Of a DNA stretch of 64,000 bases, positions 31,613 to 41,516 are shown piece after piece. The position numbers and the translations under genes are program-made. Source of the stretch: Pomacea canaliculata (Eukaryota; Mollusca; Gastropoda; Architaenioglossa; Ampullariidae); NCBI RefSeq assembly GCF_003073045.1, contig NC_037593.1:11146735-11210734 (forward strand), given 5' to 3'. Positions within the stretch are counted from its first letter, which is position 1. Every line of letters starts with the position of its first letter. Below the pieces are notes generated by a model, which was not told the DNA's origin, did not search any database, and saw only the letters and a list, made by a program, of their open reading frames with translations.

Positions 31613-34600
31613 CCATTTGTATATCGAGGGCGGAACGGGTGGGTGAGGGTGGGGTAAGTATTCACACAGATTTGGGGAAATAGTTTCTGGAGCAGTAGCT
31701 GGGCCCAACCAACTAGGAAGAAATCCCATCACACTTTACTCAACCTTAGCGTTTGCCATGCAGTATTCTAAAATATTAAGAGTACATTGAATTTACAGAT
31801 GTATATAACTGTAAAGCAAACCCAACAAACGAAACCATCATGAATTGTTAAGCGGGGTTAATATTACGGTTGGGAAATTTTATCGTATTGAAATGGTTTG
31901 TGGCTTCTATCAACGCGCAAACAAAAAAGTATAAAAATAGTTTTATAATAGTTAGCGTGGACAAAATATTTTAAAGCGGTTAAAAAACTGGGGCTGATGT
32001 ATTGAACAGATCTGAGAGGACAAACAAGTGACGGTTGACATGTCCGTGCATAAACATGAGAGAATATTGAACGACAGGATTAGAAGAGGACGGAAGTCAG
32101 GTCGTGCTAAGAAATTAAGCGTGTTTCTTGAATACACAGTAGCATGTACACTAGAGCTCACCTTGTATTGTTACATGTACACTGGAGCTCACCTTGTATT
32201 GTTACATTACACTGGAGCTCACCTTGTATTGTTACATTACACTGGAGCTCACCTTGTATTGTTAAACATTACACTGGAGCTCACCTTGTATTGAAACATT
32301 ACACTGGAGCTCACCTTGTATTGAAACATTACACTGGAGCTCACCTTGTATTGAAACATTACACTGGAGCTCACCTTGTATTGAAACATTACACTGGAGC
32401 TCACCTTGTATTGAAACATTACACTGGAGCTCACCTTGTATTGAAACATTACACTGGAGCTCACCTTGTACTGTTACATGTACACTGGAGCTCACCTTGT
32501 ATGAAACATTACACTGGAGCTTAAAACTAGAGGCTCACCTCACAACTTGCCTGTCTGGCCTGCTCCTCATAGCAGGCAACATAGATTATACGTGCGTCAT
32601 GATTCTGTAATTAAAGCAACAAACAAAAATATAATTTATAAAACAAGAAGAATTATTATTATGAGAATGTTATTGTGAAATATGTATTTTTGTAGTATTT
32701 TGTTAGTGGCTGTAGCATTGAAGCAAGTACATATTTTTCAATCCTACATTTTTATGTGGGAGGACATGGAATAAAACATAAAATATAAAGTTTTGCTGAC
32801 ATGTCAAGGGTTTGTTTGTAAATAGCAGATCTGATTACTCTTTCTCTCTGAGAGAGAGAAAGAAAACATGCTCTTTATTTCCTAAGCTGTAACTCATGTA
32901 ACTAAATAAAAATGAGCATTACAAAAATCACAGGATTTATTGAAATCATTAAGCAAGACAAAATTCACTTGTTTACTTAAAACCATCTAGGTTCTTTTCT
33001 CAATCTTAATTGAACACTTTTACAAAACTGTTGTAAAATTATAAATTTACATAGTATCCTATTAGTATATATTATTATCAGCATTTTAAATATAATTTAT
33101 AGTTATTTACATTTCAAAATCAAGAGGTTTAAGATATTAAGAGCGACAGCAACACAGATTTATTCTACCTAAATGTCAGACAGTTTAAGTGTGCATCGGA
33201 TAGTTCCTGGTCTCACCTTCATGCTTCTCACTGCTTGCCTTGGATCACTGTCAAAGTTTTCGGTGTAATCCAGTTTTATGTTGCTTTTCTCCAGCGCCTT
33301 CTTCATCAGCTCCACACCCTGGTCACACACACACACACAAACGCGTAACCTTTATGCATAGTTGTCTTGACCATACAATTTTCTCATAATAAAAGCAAGT
33401 ATTGCAGCTACTAACACTAGAAACAATGTTTGTGTATTTTCTCTTTAATTAAAAACTGTGAGATACTTTTAATGATTTGGTTAAGCTTTTTGATCTTTGT
33501 AGTTCAGTGTAATACATGTAATAATCTGTTACTATTATTTACAAGGGAAAACAACACAATAGTCCTTATGTGATTGAGGTTTTAAAGATTTCTATGTCGG
33601 TGCCATTTGCTTTGTGGGGGACGGTGTCCATAGTCTCTCTCTCTCACACATTCCACAGCACTCTAAAGACTCAAATGGGAACTCTACAGCTGGACTACTT
33701 AAAAAATACGCTGGCCACACGGGTTTCGAACCCGTGAGCGTGTGCGGCTTCGGAAGCCTTTTGAATCGTCGTGCTCTAACTAGTAGACTAAATGCTTCCA
33801 TTCTACTATTTTTTTCACTGATCGTGTCGTTCACAAGATGGTGTGTTGAGAGTGCTGTGTGAGCGGGAGACTTACTGTTGTGAACACTTGATAGTTTTGC
33901 TGAATAACCGACACGTTGGTCCAGTTGAAGTGGACAAACAACTCGACCGACACAAAGGACAGGACGTTTTCAGGGGCTACAACTCTGAAGAACCAAGGGA
34001 ACACATCCTTGTTTGACAGCGTGGGCGACAGGGCAGAGTAGGTTATCTGAAGAAAAATAAAATCACACACACACAATGGTATTTATACTCTACTTTATTC
34101 ATTAAATGCTCACTAACTGGGTAAAGGTTTATTTGAGTCTGCTTGAATAGCTTCCCTTAGTGCATTTAGGTCAGAGGTCAGAACTTAGGTAGATCAGAGG
34201 GTGGTGATTAAACCACTTGAATGATGAAGGCTAAAAATTAGCGACACAGGAAGAGACACAGAGAAAACAAAACCCAGGTAACTCGATCACGTGATGTCTT
34301 TGCTGACCGTTCTCACCTGTACTAGGTTCCACTTGCGCGACACCTGTGCTGTGATTTCGGTGACGTGTGAACAGGTTTCTCCGAGGACCATGAGGACGGT
34401 GGCGCTCTTGTTGTACAACCTTTTGTACACCTCGTTTACACCTTCTGCCGACTGGCACTGGCAGTTTAAAAGTGTACTGTACGTTTTAAAATGAACGGCG
34501 ATTGGTTTGTATTCTTTACCCTAATTTCAGGTTAGAGGGAGGAGGTAAGTTTTAATTATTTAATTACTTTTATTGCCTCGACCTGCATCAGCTTAAAATA

Positions 34601-35408
34601 ATGCGAATTACCATATGTTTGAAAATGAAGAAGACGTAGGAAACTTTTATTGAGCTTATTGTGGTGTTAGAATTCAAATATTAGTACATGTAGTGTATGT
34701 ACATGTACATAATGTAACATTAACCAATATTATGAATACAAATATTACAGACAGTTTGTAGTACATTCATGATGCAGTCCTTGGCAGTAAAGGTGTTTAC
34801 CAAGCAGGAAAGGTGAAACTAAATTGTCTTGCCCATCAATAATCTGTTGTGATAATTTTTTTTCTTTCTTGGCTGGGATAAACTTTGTGTCTGATATGTG
34901 ATAATAAAGTTTTATTATTGTCTTCTATTTTTTGGATTCTTTTCTTCAAAGTCCTAGACGTTCCTTTACGTGGTTCCTGAGATTATTTCGAGTATTTATC
35001 ATCAGGGAATCACCTCGTACCAAGGAGATGTTTCTGGAATCTACTCGTGTGTGATAAACATCATACCTTTGTGTCTGCTGTATCCAGCTCAATGGTGTAG
35101 CCAGGAAGCATGTCCGCTCGTTTGTTGATGTCCTCGACAGCCATCTCGGCGGCCATTTGAAATGCTGTGCCCGCGGGGTACTCCCCGGTCTTGCCAAACA
35201 AGCCCAGCACCAGCAGCCTACTCTCAGAGCCACCCGTCAAGGCACCCGACGTGCTCTGGCGAACTGACAACGGGGTCGATGCTGCTGGTGATGTCGGAGA
35301 CGATAAAAACAAAGACTCGTTGATCGTACTGATAGTCTGAGCACTGGCCAGCAAGAAGAGTATTTTTAGAGGAGACCTGAGGTAAAGTTTAGTGACCATT
35401 CTAGCCAT
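17556..35408 (-). CDS. GABBR2-like: GABA-B-type class C G-protein-coupled receptor subunit, type 2-like, 17 coding exons
   Basis: Coding exons: 35067-35408, 34317-34457, 33876-34046, 33217-33318, 32539-32604, 31403-31516, 30769-31036, 29709-29888, 29121-29210, 28337-28420, 26592-26739, 25226-25343, 24890-25000, 23980-24106, 23547-23713, 18844-19032, 17556-18083. All splice phases agree and no frame break is seen over about 2.9 kb (981 residues if all exons are used). Exon 1 has a signal-peptide-like start and the first lobe strand; exons 2-8 form the Venus-flytrap domain (Cys at FDCRF and NCTVDE are visible); exons 9-10 encode the linker; exons 11-16 carry seven membrane segments. LIKMSSPNINNLI in loop 1, FAKTWRV after TM3 and NDSRWIGM before TM6 resemble vertebrate GABBR2 more than GABBR1. 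GABBR2 does not bind GABA itself but couples the heterodimer to Gi/o. The 175-residue tail shows no coiled coil. A LINE sits in intron 15. Confidence 0.9.
19874..19886. repeat. left target-site duplication of the LINE
   Basis: The 13 bases TGTGTGTCTTAAC here are repeated exactly at 23120-23132, bracketing the LINE. Such a duplication is expected of target-primed reverse transcription. Confidence 0.85.
19887..23119 (-). mobile_element. full-length-looking non-LTR retrotransposon, RTE/BovB-like LINE
   Basis: The element is 3.2 kb, on the minus strand, flanked by identical 13-bp duplications, and ends 3' in a GATA microsatellite tail (TATC on plus, 19887-19901). After a 5' leader of about 280 bases, the coding part begins with an APE-type endonuclease from 22837 (VGCWNVQTLY, VSEVRW, YAPTND, GDLNAKVG, TWTSPDG, SDHTLV). 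A reverse transcriptase follows, with GKAPGADGI, a LPKKGD..NWRGITLL block, KQGCILSP, and the catalytic box FADD (in DLDFADDIALLSH, near 20.68 kb). A C-terminal region has YGSESW and RRWRWIGHVLRQ. Frame changes are seen near 22.55 kb, 22.19 kb, 21.1 kb and around 20.8-20.95 kb, so it is not coding-competent as written. It is in the same orientation as the host gene. RTE clade is assigned by resemblance to BovB. Confidence 0.9.
23120..23132. repeat. right target-site duplication of the LINE
   Basis: Exact copy of the 13 bases at 19874-19886. It fixes the 5' end of the minus-strand LINE at 23119. Confidence 0.85.
26740..28336. other. intron 10 of the GABA-B receptor gene
   Basis: About 1.6 kb between the second linker exon and the TM1 exon. 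It is AT-rich, with a CT-rich run near 28060-28085. No exon or element was recognised. Confidence 0.6.
28337..28420 (-). CDS. GABBR2-like: GABA-B receptor linker exon B (homologous pair with exon A)
   Basis: This 84-base exon is in phase 1 at both ends (acceptor TTGTTGTAG, donor GTAGGT). It encodes CSTAEVGMYNGCPEKMVW followed by IDANIRWRD. It aligns with the vertebrate GABBR2 segment containing VGEYN and the IRFQGSEPP turn before TM1, so it looks like the ancestral linker exon. The neighbouring exon at 29121-29210 encodes a clearly related peptide. Using this exon alone, exon A alone, or both keeps the frame. Confidence 0.8.
29121..29210 (-). CDS. GABBR2-like: GABA-B receptor linker exon A (homologous pair with exon B)
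   Basis: This 90-base exon is phase 1 at both ends (acceptor CTGTGGCAG, donor GTGAGA). It encodes GTFVKIAVYDDCPAEIVW followed by SKETCQSTWSE. It shares the pattern (V/I)(G/A)(M/V)Y(N/D)xCPxx(I/M)VW...W with exon B 700 bases downstream. Both join to the same flanking phases. It is probably an exon duplicate that can substitute for exon B or be used together with it. Confidence 0.8.
29373..29416. repeat. (AATC)n microsatellite
   Basis: About eleven tandem AATC units, inside intron 8 of the GABA-B receptor gene. Confidence 0.9.
31575..31611. repeat. (GT)n microsatellite in intron 5 of the GABA-B receptor gene
   Basis: An uninterrupted GT run (CA on the coding strand), about 60 bases upstream of the exon 6 acceptor at 31516-31518, hence close to its branch-point region. 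Confidence 0.9.
32149..32520 (-). repeat. 30-bp minisatellite in which every unit carries a consensus 5' splice site
   Basis: About a dozen units of roughly 30 bases run from 32149 to 32520, most of them near-identical. On the minus strand (that of the receptor gene) each of 12 units contains CAAGGTGAGCTC, a near-perfect match to the donor consensus MAG|GTRAGT. The array begins within about 20 bases after the real donor of exon 5 (GTGAGCC from 32538), in intron 5. If an array donor were used, translation would stop at TAG, 32529-32527, three codons past the normal exon end. The last unit on the right is degenerate. Confidence 0.9.
33700..33800 (-). repeat. tRNA-like sequence, probably a SINE head or tRNA pseudogene
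   Basis: On the minus strand the piece has a perfect T-arm (ACGGG-TTCGAAA-CCCGT), a variable-arm-like hairpin GGCTT-CCG-AAGCC, and a D-arm TCTA-CTAGT-TAGA. No anticodon stem or acceptor stem pairs properly, so it is not a working tRNA. Its head GGAAGC..TTAGAGC recalls the SINE at 5285 and 63172. It lies in intron 3 of the GABA-B receptor gene, about 75 bases downstream of the exon 3 donor. Confidence 0.6.
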
Positions 35409-35415
35409 GCTGAGC
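35409..35415 (-). other. 5'UTR stub of the first coding exon, with acceptor
   Basis: Seven bases (GCTCAGC) precede the ATG at 35408 and follow a strong polypyrimidine acceptor TTTTTTTCCAG. The start codon exon is therefore spliced to an upstream noncoding exon. Confidence 0.65.
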
Positions 35416-36388
35416 CTGGAAAAAAACTTTAAAAGTTATAAACACTTGAAAAATTCATTATCGTACACGGAATAGTTTAAGATATATAAATTCTACTTAT
35501 AATACGGTCCATTAAAACATTAGAATTAGATGAAAATAATGAATCATTATCATTCTTTTTCCTAGTTTTAAGTAAAATATACATGGGGATACACAGCTTG
35601 ACACACTCCACCCTTAGTGTATGACATCGATAAAGCTGCAAGTGCCAGCGAGCCTACTCCATCCACCCTTCCCTGTCCACAATCTTCTGGTCAGTACAAA
35701 GCTCGTGAAAACAGGATGAAAAACACTCTTCCGACATCCGTATCAGACTCCACTCCACCTGAAGGTCGGTTTGTAAAAGGGTCGAGGTCATCGCCACCCA
35801 TCTGTAGACTCAGCTTTGTTCAAGTGACAGTTCTGATGATGCCAGAGTGTGATTAATGTAGGTTTTGTGACACGTCTGATAGGGTTAATGAGCCTGTGGT
35901 TCTGTCTGCCTTGAGACTCTTTTCTCTCGTGTTGCGGGAACCTGTTTACCCTCTTGAATTACTTGGCAACTGTTCTATTCATTATATCGGCTTCTCAGTG
36001 TATCTGCACGCATGTACTAATTAATTGAACAGACCCATATGCAGTGTGTGTGTGGATGTGGATGTGTCATATGTGTGTATGTGTGTGTGTTGTGCATCAG
36101 AAAAACACAGGGGTCAAGTAAAAACAGTAGGTGGTACATTTAGAAACAGACCAGCGTGCCTCAGACATAAGTCATCATAGTCTTGGTGACAAGTTAATAG
36201 ATAGAAAAGAAAAACATTTTTTCTCTTATCTACTTCTAAGAAGCCTGGGCTCGCAATGGGAAAATCCCTTGATTGAAACTCTTCCTGGTCTCTGCAGCCG
36301 TCTTATCACCTGAATGCTCAGTTATAGATCAGTCAACAACAAGTCAATTTTAAATAAACACATCAAGACGACTGTTGTGACACCTTCA

Positions 36389-36566
36389 CCTGGGGCCGTA
36401 TGCATGAGCTAGACCTTGTCTTACCTCTCCATCACCTACAACCCCATGCAAACCGCACACATGGAGCATCCGCAAGGCGAGGACTTTACTAAGAACAGCG
36501 CACGACTTGAGGTCCCAAGCTAACCCCAAGTTAACTATATCTGCTTTATGACTACGGCCCCTGGGG
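36389..36566. mobile_element. MITE-like element with terminal inverted repeats
   Basis: The left end CCTGGGGCCGTATGCATGA and the reverse complement of the right end (CCCAGGGGCCGTAGTCATAA) match over about 16 of 19 bases. They enclose a ~180-base noncoding body. The size and inverted ends suggest a non-autonomous DNA transposon. The target duplication is unclear, and a related terminus may occur near 19065. Confidence 0.5.
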
Positions 36567-37454
36567 TACGTTTACTGGGCTTGTGCAGGCGGCATACAAA
36601 GTCCTTGATATGGGGACTGGTAGACCTTAAATGTTCAGACAATAAACTAACATCAAGGGGCTGGATTCCCGTTTCTTCATTACAGACAAGGTCGCCGTCA
36701 CTGTCATGATTCCATAATTGCTGAACTTGGTAGGTGGGTGGTTACGAGCATAACATGGTTTTAAACTTGAAACTTTAAGAATAAAAATATACTTTTATTT
36801 TTTTTAAATCCGTAAGTATAAAATTACTTATATTTATACACACACAGCAATAAATGTATGTTTAAAGCAGCACAGCTGTAAGTATTAGATTACAAGAAGT
36901 AGAGAATTTCTTTGATGAAAATCTTCCTTCATTTCTTGCTAACCTAGTATGTGATCAAAAATGTAACTGACTGAGATAAGGCGAACTATTAAATTAAGAG
37001 GTACAGATGGAGTGCACGACCTTTTCTTATTAACATGAGTGTTTGAATCTCCTCGCTGTGTAAAGCAGTTCTTTCTCATTGTTTTCTTTTTTCCTATCTC
37101 TACCCTACATGAACTTTATTCTAACTCTAATCGCTGTCATATTTTTAAATCTTTGGTAAGCAAAGGTCCCTCCTCGTGACCAGTTGCACACACCAACACA
37201 TACACTGAATAAACGCACGTGTTTCTTACTAAATAAATAAGCAAATAAAAAATGTCAATCATTCTAGAATTGATTAATGATCACTGTCCTTTACACTCTG
37301 ACTCTGAGATATATGTGTGCACGCCTTACAGTTGATTGTAAACATTTGTGTCACGTCCGACAACATCTGATAACACCACACAACAACAAGCCAATAGGGC
37401 TTCACGAAAAATGCACCGATCCTACCACGTGTGTGTGAGTGGTTGTAACATAGC

Positions 37455-37503
37455 ATGATGATGATGATGATGATGGATGATGACGATGATGATGATGATG
37501 GAT
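37455..37503. repeat. (ATG/ATC) trinucleotide microsatellite
   Basis: Tandem ATG units interrupted by single GG and AC changes, in the probable first intron of the GABA-B receptor gene. Confidence 0.85.
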
Positions 37504-37606
37504 TAAAAAATTTTTTTACATCGAGAAAAAAAAAAAAAAAATAAAATGTCAAAAGCATGCACACACACACTACTCAAGGTAGCGTCAAGGTATCTTACCC
37601 TCTCAC

Positions 37607-38050
37607 CTTAGTATCCACCCTGGAACCATCTGGACACTCGTTAACCGTTAACTGCCTCCAATGTCGTCGCAGTCACAGCTTGTCACAGAAAGCAAACCCT
37701 TGCTGGCGATAATCTGCTGGTCCTCCTCCCGCCCACCCATCCGCCACAATGTGTCGCCACGATCGGCAGCAACATCCGGGTGCTGCGTCCTCGCTGGCCA
37801 CCGCTCTCCGGCATGTCGCGCGCAAAATATTCGATCGTGGCCAGCCCAGTGGCGCGTGCCTTCTGTCTGTTACTTGGTCAGAAATGTTTATTTTGTCCAT
37901 TCTCTTTTGTTTTTTCTCCTCATCCCACCCATTGTAGCCCAGAATGTTCGCGAAGTCATTCACCCGGGAGTAAGTTATGACTGTCGTAATCAATATCTCA
38001 GATAAGAAGGGTCCACGGTGGTCGTCACCGATCACTTCTATTTTTTTTTC
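37607..38050 (-). promoter_or_regulatory. probable 5' noncoding exon and promoter region of the GABA-B receptor gene
   Basis: A strong donor ACTAAG|GTGAGA lies at 37607/37606 on the minus strand. It follows a GC- and CpG-rich stretch (about 37650-37870) in otherwise AT-rich DNA. The first coding exon has an acceptor 8 bases before its ATG, so an upstream exon is required, and this is the best candidate. The left boundary (37607) is the donor; the right boundary is only a guess. A 126-codon open frame on this strand has no family resemblance. Confidence 0.4.
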
Positions 38051-39646
38051 CAATGAACAAATTATGAATTACAACACTAAATGAAGAATACAGTATGGGA
38101 GTTGCTGTACTGGCCTGCAATCGGTTGCATGTTTATTAGTTAATCTGACACAGAGGCTGTATAAAATAACTTCAAATATCAGATTCACGTTTGTTGAAAG
38201 TTTAATTAATCTTTAACAAATGTTAGCATTGTAAATGTAAAAAAAGATATTAAATAGTATACTAATATTTACAGAAATATGTTTTGAAAAAGCTTTAGGA
38301 CACTAAAGATAAATTGGAAAACAGTTCACGCCTCACCACGATGGTCAACGTGACATTCTATTTACTGCAGACATTAGTAAACCATTCCATGTCAACAGTA
38401 ACACAATATCTCACAAAATCTGTCATACTATCTGGGGACCTCAAAGACAGGAGTGGATGATGTAAACGTGCATTTATCGCACAAATTAACATTTACAATA
38501 CAACCGACAAAGTGAACAGATGTGAGCAAACTATCCCTGACCTGGTAATGACAGGTCTGAGGTCATGTTACAGAGTCCGTGGATGCTGTTGAATGAACTT
38601 CAACAGTCACTATGTTTGAATGTGAGAGTGGTCCAAGGTTTTATTTGAGGGAGAAGATTGTGTTTTGGTAGACTGAATGCTTTGCTATCTACCCTTGAAG
38701 CTACCAGGGTGTGGTGGTTTGTATTTATTGCATCCACCCTTCCGTACACAACCTTGTCCACCCGCATCACATCGCGCACAACCTTGCCGACTGGTCACAC
38801 GAGCAGGGTTTTCTCAAAACTATGTTTACACTTTTATGCAGGATTTATTTCTCCATTGATGGGAAATATTTTTATAAAGCCATAATTTTATTATCGTCAA
38901 ATAAGTTTTAAATTTTAAACTTTTCGCTTTAGTAATAATGTACATTCTTCTTGTTGTCTGACACTTTAATATTTTATTTCTTTTTTTCATCTTCTTCGCT
39001 TAAAGCTATGCCACTGCTCTGTTGTCTTGTCCTGAGATTGTATAAAAAACTGGTCTGTAAAATATTAGAGAACAGTGAAATTAGCATCATAAAGTTTAAT
39101 AAACGCCCACACAAACCTTAGCCACCATCATTAAATGAGGAGAAATGAGTTGTCGGGCGACATCATGTCTGTGAGAACATCACAAAATAGAAGTGTGTCT
39201 GGTCTGTCCTTGACACTCAGCATGCGGCGTGAGGTACGTTATTGCTAATTAGCTATTTATTATAAAGATAATTAGAGACACAAAGGGTTTGAGACTATTG
39301 GAAAGTTTTCTTTCTCACAAATACTTTCAAACACTCACGTTTGTCACACAACGTCCAGTTTTTAATTCTTCATTTGAACAATCGTCACGAAAAGAAAAGG
39401 TTGACCTCTCTCTTCTTTTTAGCCAATGTTATCTGACTTTAATTCCTTGTAATGGTGTTAGCCTCTTGCCACTGATCAAATACAGTGTGAGTACTTAGAT
39501 GTGGAAATGTAACCCTTTGTTTCTCTATTGTTCTCATTCTCTCTACTTTTTTCCGCTGTTAAGTTCACTTCTACAAAATAACAACATTATAATTAAAAGA
39601 TTAATTTTGATAACCTTTTGAAAATTGTTCCTGATTGTGATTTTAC
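38051..39646. other. gene-poor DNA
   Basis: No exon, RNA gene or mobile element was recognised. The open frames near 38660-38910 overlap one another in several frames and look random. Confidence 0.5.
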
Positions 39647-39718
39647 CTGGGATCAAAGGAGTAGAGGGTGCATCCTATGCCTGCCATCGCATCATCAAAG
39701 CTATAGTCATAGTTGATG
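39647..39718 (-). CDS. single exon of a METTL24-like methyltransferase
   Basis: A 72-base stretch has a clean acceptor (ATATTTTCAG) and donor (CAG|GTAAAATC). It encodes INYDYSFDDAMAGIGCTLYSFDP with entry phase 1 and exit phase 2. This is the start of the SAM-binding fold in METTL24-like/Methyltransf_21-type proteins, where animal members read roughly (F)GINxDxSFDDAMxxxGCxVxSFDPS; the FDDAM and SFDP elements are well kept. I found neither the exon before it (ending YSFG) nor the one after (DH..H motif) in the window. It may belong to a gene with long introns, or be an isolated duplicate exon. Confidence 0.6.
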
Positions 39719-40409
39719 CTGAAAATATATTTTACGGACGGATTGGTGTTTATTCTTATTTTTATTTTCCAAGATAATCTCGTTTTGTAATGTTGTACAT
39801 AGGCATCTCTAGCTCTCAAGCCTTAAATTGCGAAAGAAAAATGTACACATGTGTTTGTCAATATAGTGTGTGCGTGCGTGCGTGCGTGCGTGTGTGTGTG
39901 TGGTTGTGTACGTGCGCGCGTGCGAACAAAGCAAAATAGAGACTTTCAAAAGCAAAATTTATAATGCCATTTCGAGCTTTAAATTAGTTCATTATATTTT
40001 CGTGTAATATCACTTTCATTTTTTCCAAACCCATTTTGTAATGATGTGAACATGTAAAAAATACAAAACTGTCGACACGTTCGTTGATATACTGAATAAA
40101 TATGTTTTACAAAAAAAAAAAAAAAAAAAAGTTTATTAGCATACATTTTCTTATTTGTAACATAAATGCATTTCACTCTTAGAGAAATTAGTTTGCAAAA
40201 AACTGTTTCTAAAACCTTTAAACCGTAATTTAAAACAGTTCACAAGTTCTTTTGGTTTGCTATTTGGATAGGAAAGTTTTGTCATGTAATGGCTATTTCT
40301 AGCTTTAAGTGGAAGGAGTAATGAAGGTGGGGACAACCAGAGTACCTTAGAAACAGGTGTTTCATTCAAACAGATCGACTATGATTCATCATCATCATCA
40401 TCATCGTCG

Positions 40410-40441
<32 letters not shown>

Positions 40442-41516
40442 ATGACAGAGATGACTGAACCAAGCAACTCTACAATGTCAGTCAGCGGACTGCCCGACGA
40501 TCATAAAGGGAAAGAGGACTGTATGGAACCTTCAACAGTTATGGCATCGTGATAAACGATAATAACTGCGAGGACAGAATGCGGTTGATTTAGGGCTCAG
40601 TCAGGGAGGCATATATTTTGTTCCAGCATGTACAATCACAGGAAAAACCATAAGATTACTCAAAATCGGAATTAATGTTCCGCCTCTACGTTCAAAAGAT
40701 TAATAAAGTGTGTAAATCAACATCTTTGTCAGTTTGATTACTTTTCTCTGTAAAGTATTCCCATCTCGCACAGATTCATCAAAGACCCTCGCTGTGTGAT
40801 CTTCTGTATGTTTTGATTGAATGTGGAATAGTCAAAGGTTGATTTGAATTAAGTAAAGATAATAATTATCATCACAAGCATTTTCGTCATTCTCTGGCTT
40901 TACGCAGCACCTTGATAGTGTTGCAAATGGAGTATCTTCCTGTCAGCCAATCGCTGAACGCGTTTCTTCTCGTTTCCAAGGATGTCAGTATTTTATGATC
41001 CCATTGGATAGAAACAGCGTTAGATCAACGGTTAGATGTACTCACGTTTTTTTTTATAAACGCTTGCAGGCAGGTCTCAGTCAAATCAGGCACTAAAAGG
41101 ATACTGGGCTCTCCATCAAGTTAAAATGTGATGGAGGTCTGACGGGTATACGGCACTATATATATTATAATACCAGGAACGGTCACTGCCAAACGTATTT
41201 TTCACTAGCCGCCGCCATTGCGACGTTTTGCTTTCATTGTTTCCTAACCTCAACACTTTTAATTCAAAGATGTCAGGACCAACTGATGATAAATCAGCGA
41301 AGTCATTTCGATGAGTAAGTTTTGTTTGATCCCAATATTTGTAGATTTTTGTATGGGTTAAATCATGCATCACAAGTAGCACCTCGTCCCCTGTAATTTA
41401 CATTGAATTTACTGGCATTTGTGTTTATATGTATAGCATTACCTATAAAGAAGTATTGTCATGAGATCGGATGTAACGTAGCATCATCTTAAATGCATCG
41501 TGACTTTTGTTCTCAG
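39719..41516. other. intergenic DNA with microsatellites and the likely 5' end of the following plus-strand gene
   Basis: Contains a GT/GC-rich run at about 39868-39920, an A-run near 40111-40130 and an ATC/GTC tract at 40386-40444. A short frame beginning ATGTCAGGACC at 41269 ends in a stop overlapping a donor-like GTAAGT (41313). It could be a 5'UTR exon with an upstream open frame for the gene starting at 41517. Confidence 0.45.
40386..40444. repeat. ATC/GTC trinucleotide microsatellite
   Basis: ATC units pass into GTC units and back, within intergenic DNA. Confidence 0.85.

Noticed and set aside
32149-32520. Regular 30-bp repeats resembling a CRISPR array
   Set aside because: The units are contiguous with no unique spacers and lie in a eukaryotic intron, so it is a minisatellite.
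33700-33800. Functional tRNA gene (Leu or Ser)
   Set aside because: The T-arm is perfect, but the anticodon and acceptor stems do not pair.
37673-38053. 126-codon open frame on the minus strand upstream of the GABA-B gene
   Set aside because: No domain, composition follows the local CpG-rich DNA, and the region fits a 5' noncoding exon and promoter better.
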